64,000 nt of DNA. It comes from an uncultured Alistipes sp. GTDB lineage: Bacteria > Bacteroidota > Bacteroidia > Bacteroidales > Rikenellaceae. The notes beneath the pieces are model-generated. The model was not told the DNA's origin, searched no databases, and saw only the letters and a program-made list of their open reading frames with translations. Shown here piece by piece: positions 36,165 to 45,255 of this stretch (its first letter is position 1; each line of letters begins with the position of its first letter). Location of the stretch: positions 1 through 64,000 of the forward strand of contig CANQIF010000006.1 of NCBI GenBank assembly GCA_947623965.1. The letters are read 5' to 3'. A program made the translations under genes and the position numbers.

Positions 36165-39072
36165 TGCGATCGACGATGTCATCGTCGTCGCTTACGGTAC
36201 CTCGTCGAAGGAGGCCATTACGGGCGCCGTGTCGATGGTCAAATCCGCCGACATCGAGAAGCGCACCGCCTCCGACGTGACCAGCACGCTCGAGGGCACC
36301 TCGGCCGGCGTCCAGGTGTCGAGCTCCTACGGCGAGCCGGGCGCCACGGCCGAGATTCTGATCCGCGGCTACGGTTCGATCAACGGCAACAACACGCCGC
36401 TCTACGTGGTCGATGGCAACATCTTCTCCGGCTCGATGAGCGACCTGAACCCCAACGATATCGAGTCGATCTCGATTCTGAAGGATGCCGCCTCGGCCGC
36501 CCTCTACGGTTCGCGCGCCGCCTCGGGCGTCGTGCTCATCACCACCAAGAAGGGCCGCACGCCCCACCGCATCAATGTCAACGTCAGCACCAAGCAGGGC
36601 GTCTACACCCGCGGTCTGAAGGAGTACGAAACGCTGTCGGCCGATCCCTGGATGGAGGCGATGTGGAACACCCTCTACAACGACTACACCGCCCATGCCG
36701 GGCAGCTCGACGATGCGGGCATCCGCGCCGAGGTCAACCGCGATCTCATCACGAGCTACATCAAAAAGAACATCTACGATGCGCCCAACGAGGCCGTCTT
36801 CGACGCCAACGGCAAGGTGATCGCCAAGCGGCTGCCGGGCTATACCGACCTCGACTGGTTCGACGAAATCGAACGCACGGGCTATCGCGGCGAGTACAAC
36901 ATCCAGGCCGATGCCGCCGGGGAGAACTTCGACGTCTTCGCCTCGGTGAACTACCTCAACGAAGAGGGTTATGTGAAGAACTCCGATTTCGAACGCACGA
37001 CGGGCCGTCTGCAGGCCAACTTCCGCCCGAAGGAGTGGTTCAAGGCCGGCGTAACCCTCTCGGGGTCGATTCAGAAGCGCAACTTCAACCCGATGGCCTA
37101 TGGCGCCTATTATGCCAACCCGTTCTATGCGGCCCGCATGATGGCGCCCGTCTATCCGGTGTTCCTGCACGACGAGGCCGGCGATATCGTACGCGATGAA
37201 AACGGCAAGGCGGTCTACGACACGACGTCGGAGTATCTGGACAACCGCAACATCGCCTACGAGCTCGACGCCGACTACAGCCGCACGACCCGCACGACGC
37301 TGAACGCCTCGGCCTATGCCTCGTTCACCTTCCTGAAGAACTTCGAATTCACGGTGCGCGGTTCGGTGGACCGCCGTCACTCGACACAGAAGGAGTTCAA
37401 CAATGCCGAGATCGGCGACGGCGCAACGAGCGGCGGGCGTTTGAGCAAAACGGCCTACAAGTACAACACGATCAACTTCCAGCAGCAGCTGACCTACGAC
37501 CAGAACTTCGGCAAGCACCACGTGGATGTCATGGTCGGCCATGAGAACTTCAACTACGGCTACGACTACGACTACACGATGAAGTCCAGCCAGGGACTTC
37601 CGACCGACGTCTTCGACGCCTTCGCCACGATGCAGAACATCGACGGCCAGACCGACAAGTACCGCAGCGAATCGTATCTGGCCCGCGGCCGCTACAACTA
37701 CGACGAGCGCTATTTCGTCGAGGCTTCGTGGCGCCGCGACGGATCGTCGCGCTTCGCGAAGGATGCCCGCTGGGGCAACTTCTGGTCGATCGGCGGCAGC
37801 TGGGTGGCTTCGGCCGAAGAGTTCATGAAGAACGCCAAGTGGGTCGATTTCCTGAAGCTCCGCGCATCGTACGGCGAGATCGGCAACGACGCTTCGGCCG
37901 GTTACTACGCCTCCCTGTCGACCTATACGTCGGCCTACGGCATCATCGGCGGCAACTCGACGATCTTCGCCAACCAGCTGGGCAATCCCAACCTGAAGTG
38001 GGAGACGACGCAGTCGTTCGACATCGGTATCGACGCCCGTCTGTGGAACCGCGTGGATGTAACGCTCGACTACTTCAAGAAGCGCTCGAAGGACCTGCTC
38101 TTCGACGTGAATCTGGCCCCTTCGGTCGGTACGCTCGCTCCGGACAACTCCTATCCTACCATCGCGCAGAACATCGGCTCGGTCGACAACTCGGGCATCG
38201 AGCTCGCCGTCAACGTCGATCTGATCCGTACGAAGAACTGGCACTGGGATTTCGGCGTCAACGCCTCGTTCGTGAAGAACAAGGTCAAGTCGCTGCCCGC
38301 CAGCGCCGAAAGCGGGAACGGCTATATTTCCGGACTGTACCGCTTCGAGGAGGGGCACTCGATGTATGAGTTCTACCTCTACCAGTACCGGGGCGTCGAC
38401 CAGCTGACCGGCCGTGCGCTCTACGCGTTCGACACAGAGAAGTACGACCCGGCCGATTATGCCGACGGCACGAATGCGATCCAGATCGGCGACGACTACT
38501 ATGCCATCAACACGACCTATGCGAAGCGCGACTGGAGCGGCGAGGCGCTGCCCGACGTCTACGGCGGTCTGCAGACCAACGTGACGTGGAAAAACCTGAC
38601 GCTGAACGTACTCTGCTCCTATTCGATCGGCGGCAAGATCTACGATTCGACCTACCGCTCCCTGATGTACCCCTACCTGCAGGGGCCGCAGGCGCTGCAC
38701 CGGGACATCCTGAATTCGTGGACGGCTGCGCCGGAAGGGATGACGGCCGATTCGCCGAACCGCATCTCGCAGTCGGTGCTGCCGATGAACGACACGGAGA
38801 ACGCGAACTACACCTATGCGGCGTCGAACCGCTGGCTGAAGGATGCCTCGTACTTCATCGTGAAGAACATCGGCATCACCTACGAGCTGCCGAAGTCGTG
38901 GATGAAGAAGATCGGTCTGGGCGGCGCCTCGGTATCGTTCAACGTCGAGAATCCCTTCATATTCACCTCGCGTCAGGGCATGAACCCGCAGTACTCGATC
39001 GGTCAGGGTTCGCAGGACCAGACTTTCGTCGCAGCCCGCGTCTGGACGTTCGGCCTCAACCTGAAGCTCTAA
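35869..39072 (+). CDS. SusC/RagA-family TonB-dependent transporter (pair 3, promoterless)
   Basis: A 1067-aa SusC-like protein with the same N-terminal 98 residues as pair 1 and its own plug (ILIRGYGSINGNNTPLYVVDG; ISILKDAASAALYGSRAASGV) and barrel. Like pair 2 it has no recognisable TAnnTTTG promoter upstream; the sequence before the shared block comes from the repeat cluster. It is expected to be silent in this arrangement and switched on by inversion of the segment between copies 1 and 3. Confidence 0.95.
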   Translation: MVRKLVLSLLAVLSVCAIAQAQNRQLSGTVKTTDGAPVVGATIAVDGTGRGTTSGSDGSFVVSAPVDGSLTVSFIGYKTQHIAVAGKTAVAIVLEEDTHAIDDVIVVAYGTSSKEAITGAVSMVKSADIEKRTASDVTSTLEGTSAGVQVSSSYGEPGATAEILIRGYGSINGNNTPLYVVDGNIFSGSMSDLNPNDIESISILKDAASAALYGSRAASGVVLITTKKGRTPHRINVNVSTKQGVYTRGLKEYETLSADPWMEAMWNTLYNDYTAHAGQLDDAGIRAEVNRDLITSYIKKNIYDAPNEAVFDANGKVIAKRLPGYTDLDWFDEIERTGYRGEYNIQADAAGENFDVFASVNYLNEEGYVKNSDFERTTGRLQANFRPKEWFKAGVTLSGSIQKRNFNPMAYGAYYANPFYAARMMAPVYPVFLHDEAGDIVRDENGKAVYDTTSEYLDNRNIAYELDADYSRTTRTTLNASAYASFTFLKNFEFTVRGSVDRRHSTQKEFNNAEIGDGATSGGRLSKTAYKYNTINFQQQLTYDQNFGKHHVDVMVGHENFNYGYDYDYTMKSSQGLPTDVFDAFATMQNIDGQTDKYRSESYLARGRYNYDERYFVEASWRRDGSSRFAKDARWGNFWSIGGSWVASAEEFMKNAKWVDFLKLRASYGEIGNDASAGYYASLSTYTSAYGIIGGNSTIFANQLGNPNLKWETTQSFDIGIDARLWNRVDVTLDYFKKRSKDLLFDVNLAPSVGTLAPDNSYPTIAQNIGSVDNSGIELAVNVDLIRTKNWHWDFGVNASFVKNKVKSLPASAESGNGYISGLYRFEEGHSMYEFYLYQYRGVDQLTGRALYAFDTEKYDPADYADGTNAIQIGDDYYAINTTYAKRDWSGEALPDVYGGLQTNVTWKNLTLNVLCSYSIGGKIYDSTYRSLMYPYLQGPQALHRDILNSWTAAPEGMTADSPNRISQSVLPMNDTENANYTYAASNRWLKDASYFIVKNIGITYELPKSWMKKIGLGGASVSFNVENPFIFTSRQGMNPQYSIGQGSQDQTFVAARVWTFGLNLKL

Positions 39073-39087
39073 AAATTGAATCTTTTC

Positions 39088-39126
39088 GATAAGCCGAAAG
39101 CAGAGCCGAACCTGTTCGGCCTCTGC
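39088..39126 (+). repeat. Intercistronic hairpin repeat, copy 3
   Basis: GATAAGCCG (39088-39096) is followed by a hairpin with arms GCAGAG-CCGAA and TTCGG-CCTCTGC (one bulge). It corresponds, in transcript sense, to the copies at 2489 and 2817. It lies in the 102-bp susC-susD gap, so it may act on mRNA processing between the two genes. Confidence 0.7.
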
Positions 39127-39174
39127 CGAGGTGGGAAAAGGTGCAAAAAAATTGAACATTAAAAGATGTACACT

Positions 39175-40818
39175 ATGAAAAGATGGATGAAATATGCAGC
39201 CGCACTCGCCGCCGGCGCCCTGGCGATGACGGCCTGCTCGGACGATTATTTGGAGACCGAGCCGTCGAACACAGTCTTGGATGAGACCCTGTCGAACGAC
39301 GTCGAATACTACGGCACCTACATCAACGGCATCAACCTGCTGATGATGTACCAGCAGGGCGCCTACGGACAAGGCTACTGCGGCATGATCGACGTGTTGG
39401 TCGATATCGGCAACACATGCGGCAACGACTGGTCCAACGAGGCCATGGGCGGATTCAACTCGGCCAACATGAAACTCACGACGGACAACAATGCCGCCTA
39501 CGCAGGTTATGCGTGGTGGTTTCTCTACCAGATCATCGGTCAGGCGAACCGGATCATCTCGCACATCGACGAGGCGGCCGGCAGCGACGAATCGCGCGCC
39601 TTCTACAAGGCGCAGGCGCTGACCTACCGGGCCTACTGCTACCAGTATCTGGTGCAGATCTTCGGCAACCGCTGGTCCGATTCGAACAACGGCGCCACGA
39701 ATGCCGTCGTACTGCGCGTGAACGATTCGAGGGAAGACCTGGGGCTCTCGACCCTGGCCGACTGCTATGCGCGGATTTACCAGGACTGCGACGACGCCAT
39801 CGCCCTGTTCGGGCAGTCGGGCCGCAGCGCCACGAACTTCTTCGATCCGAGCATCAACCTCGCCTACGGCGTGAAGGCGCGCGCCGCCCTCTGCCGTGAG
39901 GATTGGACGACGGCTGCGGAGTGTGCGGAGAAGGCCCGTGCGGGCCATCCGCTGATGTCTGCCAGAGAGTTCCAGAGCGGATTCCACACGGCCAACGACG
40001 AATGGATCTTCGGTGCCTATGCCGGTTCGGAGATGAACATGTGGTACTATTCGTTCGGTTGCTACTACGCCTACAACGGCTATTACAGCGCGACCGGCGT
40101 ATACAACACGTTGGGCAGCCGCCAGCTGGTGGATGCGCTGAACGACACGGACGCCCGAAAGCAGCTCTTCGCCTCGGAGAGCATGCTGCAGAAAATCGAT
40201 CCCTCGATCGACGTCGACGCCCTGCTCGAGAGCGGCGACATTATGAACTACTGCTGGGCCAATGTTCAAACGCAGGAGGGTGTCGCCCTTGCCCATGCGA
40301 TCCACGACTACATGGACAGCGTTCCGGGCGTTCTCGCCGCGTCGAATCTGACGGGGGCCTACCCCGCGCGGCCGGCCGTCTACAGCCAGCTCAAGTTCGG
40401 ATGCACCGAGCTGCCGGGCGTATCGCAGATGGTTCTCATGCGTTCGGCCGAGATGTACCTCACGCAGGCCGAGGCGCTTTGCAAGAAACCGAACCCCGAC
40501 TACGCAGCGGCGCAGCAGCTGCTCTACGACGTGAACTCGCGTATGGACCCGTCGTACACGAAGTCGACGAAAACCGGGCAGGAGCTGATCGACGAGATTC
40601 TCTTCTACCGCCGGGCCGAACTGTGGGGCGAGGGCTTCGACTGGTTCGACCTGAAGCGCACCGGCGCGTCGATCTCGCGCAAGAGCTACCGGCTGGGGCA
40701 GGGCGGCGTATTCGGCATCAACTTCGCCGTAACGGTCGGCCCGAACGATCCCGGTACGAACGACTGGAAGTGGACCATTCCGCTGGACGAGACGCAATAT
40801 AACAGCGAGGTGGAATAA
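39175..40818 (+). CDS. SusD/RagB-family lipoprotein (pair 3)
   Basis: A 547-aa SusD-like lipoprotein (lipobox AMTAC, Cys21, then SDDYLETEPS). ATG 39175 gives the proper signal peptide; ATG 39166 would add three residues. The SusD core shows AFYKAQALTYRAYCYQYLVQIFG, MVLMRSAEMYLTQAEAL and the RRAELWGEGFDWFDLKR motif. It follows its susC by 102 bp, longer than in pairs 1 and 2, with the hairpin repeat in the gap. Confidence 0.93.
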   Translation: MKRWMKYAAALAAGALAMTACSDDYLETEPSNTVLDETLSNDVEYYGTYINGINLLMMYQQGAYGQGYCGMIDVLVDIGNTCGNDWSNEAMGGFNSANMKLTTDNNAAYAGYAWWFLYQIIGQANRIISHIDEAAGSDESRAFYKAQALTYRAYCYQYLVQIFGNRWSDSNNGATNAVVLRVNDSREDLGLSTLADCYARIYQDCDDAIALFGQSGRSATNFFDPSINLAYGVKARAALCREDWTTAAECAEKARAGHPLMSAREFQSGFHTANDEWIFGAYAGSEMNMWYYSFGCYYAYNGYYSATGVYNTLGSRQLVDALNDTDARKQLFASESMLQKIDPSIDVDALLESGDIMNYCWANVQTQEGVALAHAIHDYMDSVPGVLAASNLTGAYPARPAVYSQLKFGCTELPGVSQMVLMRSAEMYLTQAEALCKKPNPDYAAAQQLLYDVNSRMDPSYTKSTKTGQELIDEILFYRRAELWGEGFDWFDLKRTGASISRKSYRLGQGGVFGINFAVTVGPNDPGTNDWKWTIPLDETQYNSEVE

Positions 40819-40844
40819 GCGCCATCGCGCACGACCGCTATTCG

Positions 40845-40876
40845 AACGGCCTCTCCTTCGGGAGGGGCCGTTTTTT
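40845..40876 (+). terminator. Rho-independent terminator of SusCD pair 3
   Basis: AACGGCCTCTCC pairs with GGAGGGGCCGTT (one wobble) around a TTCG tetraloop, followed by a run of six Ts. Confidence 0.9.
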
Positions 40877-40961
40877 CTCTTTTCCGACACGGACGCAGGA
40901 TTGCGGAACGCTTGACCGGGGCGCTGGATTGGGCATTTTTCTTTGCCGGGACGACACCCCG

Positions 40962-41560
40962 AAGCCGGCCCGCAGCCGAGCGGACGGGCCTGCTTTCGAG
41001 CAGCGCGAGGATGCAGCCCTCCGCCCGGGGGCGGCTGCGGGCTGCCGGTCGCTGAGCGACCGAGCTCGACACCACACACGCCGCAACGAACAGCGTTTTC
41101 GGGGCGCAACCTGCGGAGGGCACGCTCGAAGCGGACCTGCGGGACGCGAGCTGCGGGCCTCCGCCGGGCGGAGGCTGCGGCCCGCCGACCTCTTCGAGGT
41201 CGAATATACAGCACAAAGCATCGGTAAATGCGGCCCGCCGATGCCTGACGGCATCGCCCCTGCTTGTGAGGCAGACCCGCAGCCGAGCGGATGGGCTTGC
41301 ACGAGCGGACCTGCAAGACGCGAGTTGCAGCCCTCCGCCCGGGAGCGGCTGCGGGCTGCCGGTCCTGACGGACCGAGCTCGACACCGCACACCCGGTAAC
41401 AAACTGCGGCTGCGGGCTTGCCCTTTGATACCGCAACTAATTTTGAATTTCGGTCTTGAAAAGGCCTCAGCGGGCCGCAGCTTCGCCCCGCGAAGGCCCG
41501 CTGCTCGCGTCCGCATGTCCGCTCGCACGTGCGCTTCGCAAGCCGCGGCCCGAAGTAATT
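40962..41560. repeat. GC-rich palindromic repeat cluster, mixed orientation
   Basis: B units near 40970 and 41278; an A unit on the plus strand at about 41097 (P3 = GCTCG/CGAGC, followed by GACCTC/GAGGTC and AATATACAGCACAAA); a reverse-oriented A-type unit near 41469-41553. The B unit at 40970 has a CTGCT-TTCG-AGCAG apical hairpin with a UUCG-type loop. It separates convergent susD3 and manA. Confidence 0.85.
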
Positions 41561-41587
41561 TTTCATCCCTCAAGGCGAACGAGAAAA

Positions 41588-41616
41588 GACCGGGCAGCCC
41601 GTACGGGCATCCGGTC
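41588..41616 (-). terminator. Terminator of manA
   Basis: GACCGG and CCGGTC enclose an inner GCCCGTACGGGC dyad. On the minus strand the stem is followed by TCTTTTCTC. Confidence 0.75.
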
Positions 41617-41641
41617 CTGCTATTTTTTTATAAGGAGAGTG

Positions 41642-42622
41642 CTATTCGGGATCGTCGATCCAGGCGGTCAGCAGCTTGAAAGCGGGAGCGGCGGGTTCGA
41701 AGGTCAGGCAGCGCGTCGTGGCAGGCAGCAGCACCGTCTCGCCGCGGTGGATCGGCATCCGCTCGCCGCGGTCATCGACGAGCGTGCCGCAGCCGTCGGT
41801 GCAGATCACGACGACGAACGAATCGAGCCAGTCGAGGTCGAAGGTTTGCGGAGCCGTCAGGTCGAAAAGCATCGACGTGAAGCAGTCGCAATGCACGAGG
41901 GGCACGGCGCAGTCGCGGGCCGCCACATAGGGGGTGCGGTAGTCGGCCTGCACCGAGAAGTCGATCGCCCGCTTCGCCAGCTCCGTATGCAGCTCGCGGG
42001 GGCGGCCGTCGGAGCCGAGGCGGCCGTAATCGTAGATGCGGTAGGTGATGTCCGAGGATTGCTGAATCTCGACCAGAAACGAGCCCGCCCCGATCGTATG
42101 GACCCGTCCGGCGGGCAGGAAGAAAAGGTCGCCGGGCGCGATGCGGTATTCGGCCAGCAGCTCGGCAATCGTATGGCCGGCAACCGCGGCTTCGTACTCC
42201 TCGGGGGTCACCTTCCTGCGGAAGCCCACCTTGAGGCGGGCATCGGGATCGGCCGAGACGACGTACCACATCTCCGTCTTGCCGTTGCGGGCGCCGTGCA
42301 GCTCCTGCGCCAGGGCATCGCCGGGGTGGACCTGGATCGAGAGGTCGCGGCGGGCGTCGATGAACTTGACGAGCAGCGGAAATTCCGTGCCGAAGCGGGC
42401 GAAGTTCCGCCTGCCGAGGAGCCGCTCGCCGTCGCGCGCCAGCAGTTCGGAGAGCGGCCGTCCATGATCGGGCCCCCCAGCGACGACCGAGACGTTGCCG
42501 GCGAGACCCGACAGCTCCCAGCTCTCGCCGATGCGGTGCAGGTCGGTCGAGATGCCCTTGTAGGGGGCGATTTTCTCGCCGCCCCAGATCACGGATTTCA
42601 GTATCGGTTGGAATTTCAGCAT
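41642..42622 (-). CDS. manA: Class I mannose-6-phosphate isomerase (short type)
   Basis: A 326-aa cupin-fold zinc enzyme interconverting mannose-6-phosphate and fructose-6-phosphate. Family features: KSVIWGG near the N terminus, zinc-ligand segments in LSIQVHPGD and GKTEMWYV, and FFLPAGRVHTIGAG with the third-ligand His. The catalytic-arginine segment is ITYRIYDYGR. The length matches the short Bacillus/Bacteroides form rather than the 390-aa E. coli form. It is monocistronic with its own promoter and terminator. Confidence 0.94.
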   Translation of the reverse strand: MLKFQPILKSVIWGGEKIAPYKGISTDLHRIGESWELSGLAGNVSVVAGGPDHGRPLSELLARDGERLLGRRNFARFGTEFPLLVKFIDARRDLSIQVHPGDALAQELHGARNGKTEMWYVVSADPDARLKVGFRRKVTPEEYEAAVAGHTIAELLAEYRIAPGDLFFLPAGRVHTIGAGSFLVEIQQSSDITYRIYDYGRLGSDGRPRELHTELAKRAIDFSVQADYRTPYVAARDCAVPLVHCDCFTSMLFDLTAPQTFDLDWLDSFVVVICTDGCGTLVDDRGERMPIHRGETVLLPATTRCLTFEPAAPAFKLLTAWIDDPE

Positions 42623-42688
42623 GCTTGGGCACCCCTTGCGGTCGGATCACGGCTGTTGCAGCAGACACGACCGGCCGAAGCGGAAAGA

Positions 42689-42719
42689 CAAAAATAAGCA
42701 AATTTTGCGGTTTCCCAAA
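42689..42719 (-). promoter_or_regulatory. Promoter of manA
   Basis: Minus-strand TATTTTTG (42689-42696) with TTTG (42716-42719) 19 nt upstream. The leader would be about 60 nt. Confidence 0.75.
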
Positions 42720-42734
42720 AAAATACGGACAGGA

Positions 42735-43220
42735 GACACGGGCGCAGCTTGCGAAGGAGGCATGCGAGCGGACTTGCGGATGCAATTGATCCGGTGCGAA
42801 ACAGCCCGCAGCCGAGCGGATGGGCCTGTGACCATAAGGAGCAGCCCTCCGCCCGGGGGCGGCTGCGGGCTGCCGGTCGCTGCGCGACCGAGCTCGACAT
42901 CAAACACTCCGCAACAAACAGCAGTTGCGGGCTGCTGTGCATCCTTGCAGGAGCTGCAAATCCAAAATTAATGTTCGGGGCGCAGCCTGCGGAGGTCACA
43001 CGTTCGGCTACGAACTGCGGGCCTCCGCCGCCGGGAGGCTGCGGCCCGCACGGTCCTGACGGACCGAAACGCCACTCCGTGCAGACCCGCCGATTTCTTC
43101 ACGATTGATTCTGCGCAAAAAGCCCGCAGCCGAGTGGACGGGCGGCACGACTGTTAGGGGGGGGGTGGCAGGCCTCGCCGCCCCCAGGCTGCGGCCCGCC
43201 GACCTCAAAAGAGGTCGAGC
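42735..43220. repeat. GC-rich palindromic repeat cluster
   Basis: Contains a B unit near 42810 and an A unit at 42976 (P3 = GTTCG/CGAAC, followed by CGGTCC/GGACCG), plus a partial B unit near 43120 and a GACCTC/GAGGTC hairpin near 43200. The linker CGAGCTCGACATCAAACACT matches that of other clusters. 43230-43402 holds the region before the C10 protease, with only a weak -7 (TATATTGG, 43366). Confidence 0.85.
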
Positions 43221-43402
43221 CCCTCCCCTGTCCGCACAAACCTCCGGCAAGTCCGCCACGAAGCACCACCGAAACCGACCGCCGACGTCTGCAACGTCGC
43301 CCTCCGACCGACCCTCCGCCCTCGCGATATTTTCATCCGGCGCCATATTTTTCACATTTTTTTCGTATATTGGTCCCCGATTATCACCATTAAGGTACGC
43401 TT

Positions 43403-45238
43403 ATGAAACATCTACTCTCCTTTTTGACGCTGCTGCTGGCCGCTCTGCTGCCGTTCGATCTGTCGGCGGCGCCGGTATCGGCCGAGAAAGCGCAGGCCAA
43501 GGCGATCGCCTTCTTCGTACAGTCCACGCCGACGCGTTCGGCCCCCTCCCTGCGGCTGGTCTGGGACGGTGAGAGCGCCGCGACGCGTGCGAACGCCGAA
43601 CCGGCGCTGTATGTCTTCAACCGGACGGATGCGCCGGGATTCGTCATCATGGCCGGCGACGATGCCGTGACGCCGATCCTCGGCTACTCCTTCGGGAACC
43701 CGTTCGGCGATGTCAGCCGGATGCCCGCCAACCTGCGCTGGTGGCTCGACGGACTGCGTTCGATGATTCTCGACGCCCGTGCAAGCGGCGCTGCCGCCGA
43801 TGCCGCCTGGTCGTCCGTTTCCAGAGCCGACGAGGAGGGCAGCAAGGTGCTCGAAACGGCGTTGTGGGACCAGGAGGATCCCTACAACGGCGAGTGCCCG
43901 GAATACAATGGCAAGCGGCTCTATACGGGCTGCACCCAAACGGCCGAAGCGATCGTCATGAAGTACAACCGCTGGCCCGAAACTGTCGGCAAGTCGGTGC
44001 CGGGCTACCGGTCCGAAAGTACGGATAAAGACGACAAGCCTCTCGCCATCAACGTGAAGGGCCGCACGCTGGGCACCTACGACTGGGATCTGATGCCCGA
44101 CAAATACGATAAATCGGCCACGCCCGAACAGCGCGCCGAAGTCGCCCGGCTGATGGCCGATCTGGGCGTGCTGAACCAGGCCATGTACGGCGAAGAGGGA
44201 ACGGGTGCGTACAGCAACGACCAGCACAAAGGCCTCGTTTCCGTGCTCAAATACAGCAAGCAGGCGCGCCTTGTCAACCGCGACGGCTACACCGACGAGG
44301 AATGGCTCGCGCTGATGCGCGCCGAGATCGACGCGAACCGGCCCGTCCTCTACAGCGGCGTGAGTGAAAAAGAGGGCGGGCATGCCTTCGTACTCGCCGG
44401 TTATAAACCGAACTCTCCCGAGTGCTACTTCAACTGGGGCTGGAGCGGCGACGGCAACGGCTGGTTCACCGTCGCCAAATTCGGTACGCCACCTGCGAAC
44501 CCCTTCCTGCTGATGCAGGACGCCATCGTCGGGCTGGTGAAGGATCCCGACGAGAGCTCGCAGTACTCCGACAACCTTATGCTCGGAGCCCAACAGGCAA
44601 ACGACGGCACCTATTACGTCGGTCTGAAATCCGCGGCCGCCCAATACCGGGAAGGCGAGCGCTTCACGATGGAGCAGTTCGGTTTCATCTGGAACATGGG
44701 CGCCACGGCCTACAACGGCAAGGTGGCGCTGGCCCTCTATGCGGCGGACGGCACGCAGAAAGCGTTCCTGACGATCTATTCCGGCAAGGAGACGACAACA
44801 GAATTGCCGTTCGATGGCATGCCGGTCATGAGGGGCAGTGCCTACCAGAATATTTCCTGCTCCATTCTGTACGATATCCGGCCGGGCGACTACATCGCCG
44901 GCGCTTTCTACAACAACGGCACACAGCAGTGGGAGCAGATGCGCGCCTATGACGAAAACACCGTCGCCAAAATCGTCGTGATGGCCGAGCCCGATTCGCC
45001 CGATGCGATCGCAGCTGCCACGTCGCTCGCCTACGACCGGACGAAGCGCCAGTTGACCCTTCAGACGATCGCCGGACTGAAATGCACGGTGAAGGCTCCC
45101 GACGGCAGCCTGAAGCACAATGCCGAAATCGGCGACGCAGCCCTCGTGCTCGACGCCTCGAAGTGGGCCGCGGGTGCCTACACGCTGACGCTGACGCCTG
45201 ACGGCGGTGATCCGTACGAGCTGAAAATCGTTCTCTGA
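43403..45238 (+). CDS. C10-family (streptopain-like) secreted cysteine protease
   Basis: A 611-aa exported protease with a signal peptide (1-22, ending LSAAP), an inhibitory propeptide and the C10 catalytic domain. The nucleophile is probably Cys177 in LYTGCTQTAEAIVMKY; most C10 enzymes have GCVATA at this place. His327 in EGGHAFVLAGY and the NWGWSGDGNGWF segment complete the site. The last 60 residues end in LDASKWAAGAYTLTLTP and a final ELKIVL, resembling a type IX secretion sorting domain. It is followed at 17 bp by a fimbrillin-like lipoprotein gene. Confidence 0.88.
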   Translation: MKHLLSFLTLLLAALLPFDLSAAPVSAEKAQAKAIAFFVQSTPTRSAPSLRLVWDGESAATRANAEPALYVFNRTDAPGFVIMAGDDAVTPILGYSFGNPFGDVSRMPANLRWWLDGLRSMILDARASGAAADAAWSSVSRADEEGSKVLETALWDQEDPYNGECPEYNGKRLYTGCTQTAEAIVMKYNRWPETVGKSVPGYRSESTDKDDKPLAINVKGRTLGTYDWDLMPDKYDKSATPEQRAEVARLMADLGVLNQAMYGEEGTGAYSNDQHKGLVSVLKYSKQARLVNRDGYTDEEWLALMRAEIDANRPVLYSGVSEKEGGHAFVLAGYKPNSPECYFNWGWSGDGNGWFTVAKFGTPPANPFLLMQDAIVGLVKDPDESSQYSDNLMLGAQQANDGTYYVGLKSAAAQYREGERFTMEQFGFIWNMGATAYNGKVALALYAADGTQKAFLTIYSGKETTTELPFDGMPVMRGSAYQNISCSILYDIRPGDYIAGAFYNNGTQQWEQMRAYDENTVAKIVVMAEPDSPDAIAAATSLAYDRTKRQLTLQTIAGLKCTVKAPDGSLKHNAEIGDAALVLDASKWAAGAYTLTLTPDGGDPYELKIVL

Positions 45239-45255
45239 TTCGATAACCGAAAAAA

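Noticed and set aside
35893..41436. A 1847-codon open frame on the minus strand
   Set aside because: It runs antisense through susC3, susD3 and a repeat cluster. It has Arg/Val/Gly/Asp-rich composition with no domain, and the opposite frames encode clear SusC and SusD proteins. GC-rich codon use removes stops in the antisense frame.
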